This document shows positions 36,426-44,643 of a stretch of DNA of 64,000 bases, in pieces. The DNA is taken from contig CAWDTK010000012.1 of the NCBI GenBank assembly GCA_963805255.1, positions 34,855 through 98,854 on the forward strand, in the 5' to 3' direction. This DNA is from Bog-532 sp963805255. Its GTDB lineage: Bacteria; Actinomycetota; Actinomycetes; Streptosporangiales; Streptosporangiaceae. A model generated the notes under the pieces. That model worked only from the letters and a program-made list of their open reading frames with translations, was not told where the DNA came from and did no database searches. Made by a program: the position numbers and the translations under genes. Position 1 is the first letter of the stretch; each line of letters begins with the position of its first letter.

Positions 36426-37661
36426 TCAGCCGGTGATGCTGTCGTAGGCCACGAGGAGTTCCTCCGGCCCGCGCAGGATCATGTTGGGCCGGTAACGCGG
36501 CGGGTCGGTCACGAGGCGTGGGTTGGTCAGGCGGGTGGCGATGGCGGTGAGGGCCGCTTGGGCCTCCATCCTCGCGAGTGCGGCACCCAGGCAGTAATGC
36601 ACGCCGCTGCCGAAGGCGAGATGGGTGTTGTCCGAGCGTTCCGGCCAGAACCGGTCCGGCTCGGGAAACCGGACCGGGTCGCGGTTTCCGGCGGCCAGCA
36701 GCATGACGACATGGTCGCCGGACCGAATGGTCTGGCCGGCTACCTGGATCTCGGCTGTCGCATGACGACGTGTCATCTGGACCGGCGGGTCGTAGCGTAG
36801 GACCTCTTCTGCAACGGCTGGCGCGAGGCCGGGGTCGGCGCGCATACGGGCCAGGACCTCGGGATTGCGGAGCAGGGCGAGAGCGCCGTTGGCGACGAGA
36901 TTGACGGTGGTCTCGTGGCCGGCAATGAGGAGCAGGCCGAGGGTGACGCCGAGCTCGAGGGTGTTCATGCGGGTCGCCGGGTCGCCCTCGGTGAGCAGGC
37001 CGGAGATCAGGTCGGGGCCGGGATGGGCGTGACGCTGTCCGATCATCGGCATCAGGTAGGCGCGCCAGTCGCGGCGCGTTACCTCCAGATCGGCGATCTC
37101 CTGTTCGGAAAGCGTCTCAACCGGATCGAGGCCGCGGGTCAGCCGACGGGCGAAGGAGTGGAACACCGGCTCCTCCTCGCGGGGAACGCCGAGGAGTTCG
37201 CAGATCACGGTTACCGGCAATGGATACGCCAGCGATGTGACGATGTTGAGCTGGCCGCGACGATCGCCGCGGTGCTCGTCAAGCAGCCTCCTGACCATGG
37301 TCTCGATACGCGGACGCAAGCCGAGGATGCGCGGCACGAACTGATGCATGGTCTGCTGCCGCAGGGTGTCGTGGTGGGGCGGATCGAGCGACAGGAACGG
37401 GCCCTTGAACGGCTTGCCGTCCGAGCCCAGGGGCGCCTGCGGGTCACCCTCAGGAGTGTTCCTCTCGGCGGACAGCCGCGGGTCACGCAGCAGCCTGCCG
37501 ATGTCCGCGTGGTGGGCGACCAACCACGTGTGCGTGTCGAGCCGCTGGATCGGCTCGGCGGCCAGTTGGGCGAAGAACGGATAGGGGTTGTGCCGGTTGG
37601 CATGGTCGACGATCTGGCCGTACGCGGCCGTCGCGGGATAGGGCTGAGTGCTGGTGGTCAT
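36426..37661 (-). CDS. Cytochrome P450 monooxygenase
   Basis: 411 residues from ATG 37661. All P450 hallmarks are present: I-helix LLLIAGHETTVNLVANG, K-helix ExxR in EEVLRYDPPVQMTRRH, and the haem-binding loop FGSGVHYCLGAALARMEAQ with Cys357 as axial ligand. It is a class I bacterial P450 (CYP105/107-like in overall look; subfamily not assignable). The start overlaps the reductase stop by four bases (ATGA), and the reductase overlaps the ferredoxin gene the same way. So the operon encodes a complete electron-transfer chain for an unknown substrate hydroxylation. Confidence 0.95.
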   Translation of the reverse strand: MTTSTQPYPATAAYGQIVDHANRHNPYPFFAQLAAEPIQRLDTHTWLVAHHADIGRLLRDPRLSAERNTPEGDPQAPLGSDGKPFKGPFLSLDPPHHDTLRQQTMHQFVPRILGLRPRIETMVRRLLDEHRGDRRGQLNIVTSLAYPLPVTVICELLGVPREEEPVFHSFARRLTRGLDPVETLSEQEIADLEVTRRDWRAYLMPMIGQRHAHPGPDLISGLLTEGDPATRMNTLELGVTLGLLLIAGHETTVNLVANGALALLRNPEVLARMRADPGLAPAVAEEVLRYDPPVQMTRRHATAEIQVAGQTIRSGDHVVMLLAAGNRDPVRFPEPDRFWPERSDNTHLAFGSGVHYCLGAALARMEAQAALTAIATRLTNPRLVTDPPRYRPNMILRGPEELLVAYDSITG

Positions 37662-39010
37662 GAGCTTCCTTCCAGGACCGGCGAGGTGGTGACAAGGGCG
37701 GAGTCGACAGGGGGGATCGGCATCGGCCGAGTGAGGCCGGCGTCGAGGACCGCGGAGTCGCCGGGGGTGTCCGTCGCGTTGATCGCGGGCGGGAACGGCG
37801 CCCGTTCGGCGACGAGCGCGGTGTAGCCGTCCATGACCCGAGGCGAATTGACCGCGACCGCGCCGATGGTGATCCCGTCGCGGCCATAGGCGGCGACGAA
37901 CGAGCGGTGCCCGAACGAGCCCTGGGTGAGGATCACCTGGTCGGCGATGTGCGGCACGCCGACGGATTTGATGTTCATGCCGAACTGGTCGGACCAGAAA
38001 GCAGGCATCGCCGCGTTGTGCCGCGCGTCGTGCACGGCGTGGGTGAGGTTGTGGGCGGCGGTGTCGGCCTGGTCGATTGCGTTGCCCCAGTGCTCCAACG
38101 ACATCGGTTCCGTGTCGAACAGCGGGTGCCGCCACCGCGCCACGTCGCCCACGACGTACACGCCGTCGACGACCGCGCCGTCGGTGTCCAGCGCGCGGCA
38201 GGCCGGATCACAGTGGGCTCCGCGCGTGTCGGCGGCCAGGCCACTGCCGTACAGCCACTCCGCGTTGCGGACCGAACCCGACGCCACCACGGCGATATCG
38301 ACGTTGACAACGTCACCATCGGACAGTCGGGCGCGGCGCAGCCGGCCTTGCCCGTCACCTTGCAGCGCGCTGACGGTCGTGCAGAGCCGCAGGTCGATCC
38401 CGTGCGCGCGTTGCCGTACGCCGATCGCGGCGCCGACAACGGCACCAAACGCGCTCGCCATCGGCGCCGCACCACGATGGGTCACCGTGACCGGCAGCCC
38501 GAGATCGCGACAGCTCGACGCCACCTCGGACCCGGTGAATCCACCGCCGATGACCAGCACCCGGTTCGGCGCGGCGGCCAGGTCGGCACGCAGCCGGCCG
38601 GCGTCGTCGCGTCCGCGCAGCACGTGCACACCGCGCAGCTCCGCCTGCTCGGCGACCGGCCAGAGCCGCGCCCGGGCGCCGGTGGCGATCACCAGACGAT
38701 CGAAGCCGATCGCGCTGCCGTCAGCGAGCCGCACCTCCCTTGCCGTGAGGTCGAGGCCGGTCGCGGCGACGCCGAGCAGCCACCGCGCGTTCAGCTCGCG
38801 GATCCTCGGCAGAAGCAGCCGGTCCGTGCCGATCCAGCCCGACAGCACCGTCTTCGACAGCGGCGGCCGGTCGTAGGGCTCGTATGGCTCGTCACCGATC
38901 AGCACCAGCTCTCCGGTGAAACCGTTGCCGCGCAACGACTCGGCGGTGCGCAGTCCGGCGAGGGACGCGCCGACGATCACGATCCGCTCGGACTTCGAGG
39001 TCGCCATCAC
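37658..39010 (-). CDS. NAD(P)H-ferredoxin reductase (FAD)
   Basis: 450 residues. FAD-binding GxGxxG-type motif IVIVGASLAGLRTAESLRGNGF, YEPYDRPPLSK, LVIATGARARLWP, the NAD(P)H-binding VLVIGGGFTGSEVASSCRDLG, and the second FAD motif GVYVVGDVARWRHPLF, then the C-terminal domain (MSLEHWGNAIDQADTAAHNL). It is a putidaredoxin-reductase-type enzyme that passes electrons from NAD(P)H to the 3Fe-4S ferredoxin upstream and so to the P450 downstream. Four-base overlaps on both sides indicate translational coupling. The C-terminal ~40 residues are a non-conserved Pro/Thr-rich tail. Confidence 0.93.
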   Translation of the reverse strand: MMATSKSERIVIVGASLAGLRTAESLRGNGFTGELVLIGDEPYEPYDRPPLSKTVLSGWIGTDRLLLPRIRELNARWLLGVAATGLDLTAREVRLADGSAIGFDRLVIATGARARLWPVAEQAELRGVHVLRGRDDAGRLRADLAAAPNRVLVIGGGFTGSEVASSCRDLGLPVTVTHRGAAPMASAFGAVVGAAIGVRQRAHGIDLRLCTTVSALQGDGQGRLRRARLSDGDVVNVDIAVVASGSVRNAEWLYGSGLAADTRGAHCDPACRALDTDGAVVDGVYVVGDVARWRHPLFDTEPMSLEHWGNAIDQADTAAHNLTHAVHDARHNAAMPAFWSDQFGMNIKSVGVPHIADQVILTQGSFGHRSFVAAYGRDGITIGAVAVNSPRVMDGYTALVAERAPFPPAINATDTPGDSAVLDAGLTRPMPIPPVDSALVTTSPVLEGSS

Positions 39011-39237
39011 CGCACCTCACCGACCGGCGGAACCGGGACAACCTCGGCCGGGCGGCCGATGGTGATCGCCCGCACCGGGCACGCCAGCGCTGCACGCTCG
39101 ACCGCCTGCTCTGATTCCACGTCTGGAACGTGCTTGTATTCCAGCGATTCCTCACCTCGGAAGCGAAACACCTCGGGCGCGGCGAAAACACACTGCCCAT
39201 AGCTTTGACAGCGATTCAGATCGACGACGACGGGCAC
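39007..39237 (-). CDS. [3Fe-4S] ferredoxin partner of the P450
   Basis: 76 residues from GTG 39237, with GGGAGG just upstream. Cysteines at 10, 16 and 53 (CQSYGQC and ACPVRA) with tyrosine in the position of the missing fourth ligand (Y13) point to a 3Fe-4S cluster, as is usual for actinobacterial P450 ferredoxins. First gene of the ferredoxin-reductase-P450 operon, whose promoter must lie in the 39238-39370 interval. Confidence 0.93.
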   Translation of the reverse strand: MPVVVDLNRCQSYGQCVFAAPEVFRFRGEESLEYKHVPDVESEQAVERAALACPVRAITIGRPAEVVPVPPVGEVR

Positions 39238-39370
39238 GAAAACCTCCCTGCTCTGTGCCGCGTTTCGGCCGGATCACCGTGATTCACCGGAGCCGACCAC
39301 CTGCCGCGACCCTCTCGAATGCCGAGGCCACAACGCTATCTCCGCGCTGTCGGCACTGTCATGCGGCTGA

Positions 39371-39414
39371 CGCCGTATCTCCGGGTGGAGGTTTCTCCAC
39401 CCGGAGATACGGCG
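39371..39414. repeat. Perfect 20-bp inverted repeat in a divergent promoter region
   Basis: Left arm CGCCGTATCTCCGGGTGGAG (39371-39390), loop GTTT, right arm CTCCACCCGGAGATACGGCG (39395-39414). The flanking genes point away from each other, so a simple terminator is not expected. No gene remnant is recognisable in 39238-39564. It might be an operator, a cruciform, or the trace of a tiny mobile element. Confidence 0.85.
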
Positions 39415-39564
39415 CTCGCCTCAGGACGACGGCCGCGGCCGACCCTACAGTGAATGGCAGTCGATCCCAATCACCTTCGAACTCAGCCACCTTCAAAGTC
39501 TGCCAAGCCGTCATATTCGCCAGGGAATAAATGCCCGCTCGTTTGTGAAAGGAATGCCAGTCTC

Positions 39565-40194
39565 ATGAATTACCTACGGGGTTTCATGCCGTGGATCGTC
39601 TTTTCCGTTCTCTCGCTGATCGGGTGGCAATGGGGCGCTGCGGCCGCGCTCGCCGGCAGCGTGCTGCTCCTGATGTCCAGCCGTCGTGCCGGAATGGGCA
39701 TCGACGCGCAGGTACTGGACCTCGGCACGATCTGCTACTTCGGCGCGTTGACCCTGTACGCGTTCGCGGACCCGCGGTCACCCTTGCAGCAATACGACGG
39801 CGCGCTGTCCTCGGCGTGGCTGGCGCTGATCGCCTGGGCCAGCCTGGCCGTCCGTCGCCCGTTCACGCTGGGCATCGCGCGCCGCCGTACCCCGCCGGAG
39901 TTCTGGAACACGCGAGAATTCCTGCGGGCCAACGTGATCATCACCCTGGTCTGGACGATCAGCTTCACGTGCATCGCGGTCGCCGCATTCGCCTGCGACG
40001 CCGCCAATGCCAGCATCCTCTTCCGGATCGCCTACCAGCTCGTCGGATTCGGCGTTCCCGCGTACTTCACCCACTGGTACTCCGCCCAGATGCGGGCCCG
40101 CAGGGCGCGCGCTGAGCAACAGCCTGCTCCTGACCCTGGGGGCTGGCATGCTGGTGGAAGGTTTCGTGGTGCTGTACCGGGCGCTGCGGAGTGA
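39565..40194 (+). CDS. Multi-pass membrane protein of unknown function
   Basis: 209 residues from ATG 39565. Five or six hydrophobic segments: GFMPWIVFSVLSLIGW, AAAALAGSVLLLM, LGTICYFGALTLYAFA, AWLALIAWASLAV, ANVIITLVWTISFTCIAVAAFAC and ILFRIAYQLVGFGVPAYF. No domain is recognised. The hydrophilic C-terminus (MRARRARAEQQPAP) overlaps the next small gene. Placement directly before a sensor kinase and response regulator suggests a shared transcription unit; a role as an accessory to sensing is speculative. Confidence 0.6.
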   Translation: MNYLRGFMPWIVFSVLSLIGWQWGAAAALAGSVLLLMSSRRAGMGIDAQVLDLGTICYFGALTLYAFADPRSPLQQYDGALSSAWLALIAWASLAVRRPFTLGIARRRTPPEFWNTREFLRANVIITLVWTISFTCIAVAAFACDAANASILFRIAYQLVGFGVPAYFTHWYSAQMRARRARAEQQPAPDPGGWHAGGRFRGAVPGAAE

Positions 40195-40423
40195 CCACCG
40201 GGTGCTGTGGGCGGAGGGCAAGGACGGTGCTCCTCGGCAGATGTCCCCGTTCCTGGACAACCTGGGGCACTCCCTCAACGACCGGGGCGTCTACCGAGAC
40301 GACGCCGACGACCAGAAGGTCTGGGAAACTCAGACCGGGTCACGGCGTGGCGACGCCTTCTCCACCGACTCCCAGCTCCTGAACGGAATGCGCGACGCTC
40401 GTGGCGACTACCGTCGCCGATGA
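40148..40423 (+). CDS. Small hypothetical protein
   Basis: From ATG 40148, 91 residues: one hydrophobic N-terminal stretch (MLVEGFVVLYRAL; the frame upstream adds SNSLLLTLGAG) and a hydrophilic, acidic remainder (SPFLDNLGHSLNDRGVYRDDADDQKVWETQ). It matches no family I know. It overlaps the end of the membrane protein in another frame and ends just before the kinase gene. An indel could also have separated it from that upstream gene. Low certainty. Confidence 0.4.
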   Translation: MLVEGFVVLYRALRSDHRVLWAEGKDGAPRQMSPFLDNLGHSLNDRGVYRDDADDQKVWETQTGSRRGDAFSTDSQLLNGMRDARGDYRRR

Positions 40424-40436
40424 TCGGACCATCGAT

Positions 40437-41642
40437 ATGACCTCAATGAAGCAGCGCCCCCTGATTCCGAAGCCGCAGGCCTGGCCTTGGGATCCGGGGG
40501 CTCGGCCTGGTCCGCGGCCGGACCAGGCCCAGGACCACCTGCTTGGGTTGTTCTTCGCGCTCGTCACGATCATCGGCACCATCGTCCAGTGGCCGACCAG
40601 CCACATCGTCTATCCCTCGCTGGCCCTGCCGCTGTTCGTCCTGACCTCGATGGCCGCCGCCGGTGCCCTCCTCCCGTGGACCCAGCTCACGCAGAGGCAG
40701 CAAACCGCCGCGATGACGGTCTATGTGCTGCTGGGCGCACTGCTGCTGCCGCTGGCGCACTCGACCACGACGGCATCGCTGTTCCCCTACGTCGCCACCT
40801 CCGTCGCCGGCGCGAAACTCAGCTCCCGGCGCGCGGCCGTCAGCATCGCCATGGCCGGTGCCGTCACCGCGGCCGCGACGACCTGGCTGGTCGGATACAT
40901 CGCCCCCGCACCAGGGCAGTGGCCGTGGTGGATGGCGTTGACCGTCGGACTTCCCGTCTACATCGGAATGTCGAGGCGGGACCGTTCGGAAGCGCTGCTC
41001 AGCGCCCGCCGCGCGGCCGAGGAGGCCCGGCGCGCGACAAAATCGGAGGCCCGCGAGGCCGCCCTGGAGGAGCGAGGGCGCATCGCCCGCGAGATCCACG
41101 ACGTCCTCGGCCATTCGCTGTCCGGTGTCGCGCTGCAACTGGACATGGCCGACGCGCTACGCGAAAGCGGTCGCGAGGAGGAGGCGGTCACGGCCGTCCG
41201 CCGGGCCCGTGCGCTCGCCGTGGACAGCATCAGTGAGACCCGCCGCGCGGTGCACGCCCTGCGCGAGGACACGCTGCCGCTACCGGAGACCCTACGTCAG
41301 ATGGCTAAGAGCAACGCGGCCGGGTTCGAGGTCACCGGCACCCCGGAACCGCTGCGCGCCGAAGCCACCCACACCATGGTCCGCGTCGCACAGGAGGCTC
41401 TCACCAATGCCGCGAAGCACGCTCCGGGCGCCGCCCGGGCCATGTGCCTGAACTTCGCCGACGACCGGACCACGCTGACCGTCACCAACGGCGCCGCCAT
41501 CGCCGCCCCTCGCACGGAACTCGCCGACGGCACCGGCATGGGCCTGGTCGGCATGCGCGAACGCGTTGCCCTCCTCGGCGGGACCCTGCACGCTGGACCC
41601 CATGGCGAGGGCTGGACGGTAGAACTGGAGATACCGAGATGA
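40437..41642 (+). CDS. NarL-type sensor histidine kinase
   Basis: About 401 residues from ATG 40437. The N-terminal ~185 residues contain six hydrophobic helices (LGLFFALVTIIGTIVQW, LPLFVLTSMAAAGALLPW, AMTVYVLLGALLLPLA, VSIAMAGAVTAAATTWLVG, WWMALTVGLPVYIGM). A coiled-coil linker leads to the HisKA_3 dimerisation domain with the phospho-acceptor in RIAREIHDVLGHSLSG (His about 221). The HATPase follows (VAQEALTNAAKHAPGA, GTGMGLVGMRERVALLGGTL). It autophosphorylates and passes phosphate to the response regulator encoded next, with which it overlaps by four bases. Confidence 0.92.
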   Translation: MTSMKQRPLIPKPQAWPWDPGARPGPRPDQAQDHLLGLFFALVTIIGTIVQWPTSHIVYPSLALPLFVLTSMAAAGALLPWTQLTQRQQTAAMTVYVLLGALLLPLAHSTTTASLFPYVATSVAGAKLSSRRAAVSIAMAGAVTAAATTWLVGYIAPAPGQWPWWMALTVGLPVYIGMSRRDRSEALLSARRAAEEARRATKSEAREAALEERGRIAREIHDVLGHSLSGVALQLDMADALRESGREEEAVTAVRRARALAVDSISETRRAVHALREDTLPLPETLRQMAKSNAAGFEVTGTPEPLRAEATHTMVRVAQEALTNAAKHAPGAARAMCLNFADDRTTLTVTNGAAIAAPRTELADGTGMGLVGMRERVALLGGTLHAGPHGEGWTVELEIPR

Positions 41643-42325
41643 GCGCCATCAGGCTGGCTGTGGTCGACGACCAAGCCACCGTCCGCGAGGCCCTGGCGGT
41701 GATGCTCGGCCTCGAGGCGGACGTCGACGTCGTCGCCAGGGCGACCAACGGCGCTGAAGCGGTGGATATCGCGGCCGAGCACCATCCCGACGTCATCCTC
41801 ATGGATCTGAACATGCCGGTCATGGACGGCGTTGAGGCGACCAGGCGGATTCGGCGAGGCAACCCCGACGCCACGATTCTCGTGCTCACCACCTTCGACG
41901 ACGACGAGTCGATCCTCGCCGCGTTGCAGGCCGGCGCGAGCGGCTACCTGACCAAGGAGGCCGACCGGACCACGATCCTGCAGGCAGTGCGCAGCGCCGC
42001 AGAGGGCCAGGCCATACTCGCCCCCGACGTGCAGCGCCGCCTGCTCGCCCTCGCGTCCCGCGCCTCCACCACTGTCCCGCCGGAGGGCCCTGCGGTCACG
42101 CTCACCGCCCGCGAACGGGAGATCCTCCAGCTGATCGGGGAGGGACTGCGCAACCCGGAGATCGCGGAACGCCTGGTGATCAGCGAGGCCACTGTGAAAA
42201 CCCACATCAACAACCTGTTCGCCAAGGCCGGGTTTCACTCTCGCGCCGACGCCGTCCGCTACGCGCTCCGCAAATGGCCCACCGACGAAGGCCGAGCACC
42301 GCAACACCCCTGGTCCAGCCGATAG
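41639..42325 (+). CDS. NarL/FixJ-type response regulator
   Basis: 228 residues from ATG 41639. Receiver domain: acidic pair VVDDQ (10-11), phospho-acceptor Asp56 in VILMDLNMPVMDG, LTTFDDDE and the conserved Lys in GYLTKEADR. LuxR helix-turn-helix at ~160-215 (LTAREREILQLIGEGLRNPEIAERLVISEATVKTHINNLFAKAG). Likely regulates the adjacent membrane genes or the divergent P450 operon; no operator was recognised other than the 20-bp inverted repeat at 39371. Confidence 0.94.
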   Translation: MSAIRLAVVDDQATVREALAVMLGLEADVDVVARATNGAEAVDIAAEHHPDVILMDLNMPVMDGVEATRRIRRGNPDATILVLTTFDDDESILAALQAGASGYLTKEADRTTILQAVRSAAEGQAILAPDVQRRLLALASRASTTVPPEGPAVTLTAREREILQLIGEGLRNPEIAERLVISEATVKTHINNLFAKAGFHSRADAVRYALRKWPTDEGRAPQHPWSSR

Positions 42326-42410
42326 CGGAGGACGGCACTCCCCGCAAAGCCCGAGACGCCCTGAAGAGGCGACGTCCAGCCGAATGAGCACCCATGAATA
42401 GTTGGAGCCA

Positions 42411-42668
42411 ATGCGTACAGTTGAAGCTGTCACCGAGATACCGGCCAGCACTGAAGCGGTGTGGGCCGTGCTCACCGACTTTCGGCGTTTCTCGGAATGG
42501 GCGACATATATCCAGCAGCTGGACGGGCGCGCGAAGCCTGGTGCCTGGCTGCAGCTCCGGCGTGCCGCGCCACTTCGCGAGCGAGCTGGAACCCATCCAG
42601 ACGCTCCCCGGCACGCAGGCGACAACCGCTACCCGCAGGTTGACGAGCTCGGTCCCCTTCTCCGTTAG
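42411..42668 (+). pseudogene. SRPBCC (polyketide cyclase-like) N-terminal fragment
   Basis: MRTVEAVTEIPASTEAVWAVLTDFRRFSEWATYIQQLDGRAKPGAWLQLR is the beginning of an SRPBCC protein. The homology ends at about 42565 and the next bases belong to a reversed HxlR regulator fragment. Recombination junction, no IS end visible. Confidence 0.75.
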
Positions 42669-42775
42669 AACGTACTCGAACCGCGGTGGCCGGTCGTAAG
42701 GTCGGCGCTCGAGCACGCCCTGTTCGACGAGATGGCTCAGCCGCTCGGTCAGGACCTTGCGCGATCCACGGCCGG
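42600..42775 (-). pseudogene. HxlR-type regulator fragment
   Basis: Minus-strand sequence reads GSRKVLTERLSHLVEQGVLERRPYDRPPRFEYVLTEKGTEL, the winged-helix wing and third helix of an HxlR/MarR-like regulator. Both ends are missing. It is sandwiched between an SRPBCC fragment and a RibD-like fragment. Confidence 0.8.
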
Positions 42776-43060
42776 ACGCCTCACCCGACCGCGCCGCTGG
42801 TCGTGCTCAGCCATCGGCCGGTGCCGACCACGAACGATAGACAGACGCTGGTCACGACCGGGATCGAGGCCGCAGTCGCGGTCGCCCGCGACGCCGCCGG
42901 CGACAAGGACGTCGCCCTCATGGGCGGCAACGTCGCGACAGCGGCCCTGGCGGCCGGACTCGTCGACGAGGTGATCCTCCACCAGGTCCCCGTGCTGCTG
43001 GGCGCCGGCGCGCTTCTTCCAAGAGCTCCCGTAGTGGCTTCGGCGATGAGTTCCGCGTCC
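42776..43060 (+). pseudogene. Dihydrofolate reductase/RibD C-terminal-like fragment
   Basis: Reads RTPHPTAPLVVLSHRPV followed by LVTTGIEAAVAVARDAAGDKDVALMGGNVATAALAAGLVDEVILHQVPVLLGAGALL. This is the C-terminal half of the RibD_C/DHFR-like reductases common in actinobacteria. The N-terminal half is replaced by the HxlR fragment and the last strand is missing. Confidence 0.8.
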
Positions 43061-43110
43061 GGCGTGCGTCAGAACCGGTATCGGGCTCATCTCATCAGGA
43101 GGCAACTGCC

Positions 43111-43584
43111 ATGGCCGCCGAAACTGTTAGCGCGAGCACGATCATTAACGCCCCGGCCGGGGCCATCTTCGCTGTCCTCGCCGACCCCGCGCAGCACGCC
43201 GCGATCGACGGCACCGGATGGGTCCGCGAACCCCTCGGTATGAAACCGCTGACCGCCTCTGGGCAGATCTTCCGGATGGCCATGTATCACGCCAACCACC
43301 CGGACGGGGACTACCAGATCGCCAACCGGGTCCAAGTGTTTGACCCGCCGAATGCCATCTCGTGGGAGCCGGGCCAGGACACCGATGACGGGAGCCTGCG
43401 CTTCGGCGGCTGGATCTGGGGCTACGACCTGACCCCGGCCGGCCCGTCCGAGACCACGGTCACCCTCTCCTACGACTGGTCAGCGGTCCCGGACGGTCCC
43501 CGCCAGCACATCCAGTTCCCCCCGTTCTCCCCCGATCATCTGGCCAACTCGCTGGCCCACCTCGCCGCATTGGTCACCTCGTGA
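43111..43584 (+). CDS. SRPBCC-family protein
   Basis: 157 residues from ATG 43111, preceded by CAGGAGGCAACTGCC. START/Bet v 1-like fold: SASTIINAPAGAIFAVLADPAQHAAIDGTGWVREPLG, AMYHANHPDGDYQIANRVQVFDPPNAISWEPGQ, LTPAGPSETTVTLSYDWSAVP, FSPDHLANSLAHLAALV. Probably binds a hydrophobic ligand. The following HhH gene starts inside its stop codon (GTGA), so the two are co-translated. Confidence 0.85.
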   Translation: MAAETVSASTIINAPAGAIFAVLADPAQHAAIDGTGWVREPLGMKPLTASGQIFRMAMYHANHPDGDYQIANRVQVFDPPNAISWEPGQDTDDGSLRFGGWIWGYDLTPAGPSETTVTLSYDWSAVPDGPRQHIQFPPFSPDHLANSLAHLAALVTS

Positions 43585-43799
43585 CCGGGCAGCACGCCCG
43601 CCAGCCCCGCAGCCTGCCCGCCGGGCTGGCCAAGCCAGCTCAGCGGGCGCTGACCGCAGCCGGGTACACCACCCTGGAGCAGCTCACCCAGGTGACCGAG
43701 GCCGATCTCGCCCGGATGCACGGCATCGGCACCACGGCGATCGCCCAGCTCCGCCACGCCCTCGCCGCGGCTGGGCTGAGCTTCGCCGCCACGAACTGA
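43581..43799 (+). CDS. Small helix-hairpin-helix (alpha-CTD-like) protein
   Basis: 72 residues from GTG 43581. AGLAKPAQRALTAAGYTTLEQLTQVTEADLARMHGIGTTAIAQLRHALAAAGLSF is a helix-hairpin-helix unit like the RNA polymerase alpha C-terminal domain. Such small proteins are often fused or coupled to SRPBCC proteins in actinobacteria; DNA or protein binding is likely. It overlaps the upstream gene by four bases. Confidence 0.8.
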   Translation: MTGQHARQPRSLPAGLAKPAQRALTAAGYTTLEQLTQVTEADLARMHGIGTTAIAQLRHALAAAGLSFAATN

Positions 43800-43823
43800 A
43801 CCAGGCTCCGGCATTCTGGTTAC

Positions 43824-43976
43824 ATGCCCATCCCCAAGAGCATCGCTGCTCTGGTCAACCTGAATACCTTTCCGACCAGCGTTAGCCTGGTGCAACGGCA
43901 GCGGGTGGCCGACCTTATGCAAGCCGGCGGCATGCTCAAGGCGCCGCTGAACGTCACTCCCCTGATGTTCCGATGA
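43824..43976 (+). CDS. 50-residue frame, possible C-terminal remnant of an NMT1-type ABC substrate-binding protein
   Basis: MPIPKSIAALVNLNTFPTSVSLVQRQRVADLMQAGGMLKAPLNVTPLMFR. The end (RVADLMQAGGMLKAPLNV) resembles the C-terminus of taurine/nitrate-type periplasmic binding proteins. No signal peptide or binding domain precedes it. It is probably a fragment, possibly expressed by chance. Confidence 0.35.
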   Translation: MPIPKSIAALVNLNTFPTSVSLVQRQRVADLMQAGGMLKAPLNVTPLMFR

Positions 43977-44039
43977 CCGGCACAGCAGGTAACCCGCTGC
44001 CGGTCAGGCCGCCACTGGAGACGTTGCGGCTGGCCTTTC

Positions 44040-44524
44040 CCGCAGTACCGGATCTTGACGCGGGTGATCGGCGACCGGCTGTTCTACCTCGCCGAGGCAT
44101 CCGGACCAGGGGGTGCAGCCCCGGTTCGTCCAGGCCACCACTATGACCGGCTCCGGGACAAACGGGGCGCCCCGGTCCGGCAGTTCACCATCCAGGAACC
44201 GTCAATTCCCCGGGTCTGGGATGCGCTGCTGGGCGGTAAGGACAACTTCGCCATCGACCGGGAACAGGCCAGCCAGTTGCTGTCGGTATTCCCTGAGGCG
44301 GCCGAGCTGGCCCGGGAAAGCCTGGAGTTCCAGCGCCGCGCCGTCTCCCACGTGGCCAGTACCGGGGTGCGGCAGTTTCTGGCGCGGCCGTGGGCTACAT
44401 CGACAACGACGAAATGGTCATGTCGCATGCGCAAAGCCTGCTCGCCCGAGCCTCGGGATATCCAGTCACCAGCGGCGAGCAGTACGCCTTGAATCACATC
44501 CGTGAGTCCTGGGAACGAATCTGA
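44040..44524 (+). pseudogene. SAM-dependent methyltransferase (DUF574/Methyltransf_19) with internal deletion
   Basis: QFTIQEPSIPRVWDALLGGKDNFAIDREQASQLLSVFPEAAELARESLEFQRRAVSHVASTGVRQFL is the characteristic N-terminus of this actinobacterial family. The SAM-binding glycine motif is missing; after QFL the frame shifts. In the next frame GYIDNDEMVMSHAQSLLARASGYPVTSG is the later acidic-loop segment, ending at 44522. About 20-30 residues are deleted and the C-terminal half is gone. Confidence 0.8.
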
Positions 44525-44643
44525 GCCGCGCACCTCACGTGGCCCCGGCGTGGACTGCCCGAAAGATGACGATCCATCGTCCTAGCTAGTGCGGCCGGGG
44601 GTGGCTGCCGCATGGGTGCGGACTGGAAGGCAGCCGGGGGTGG

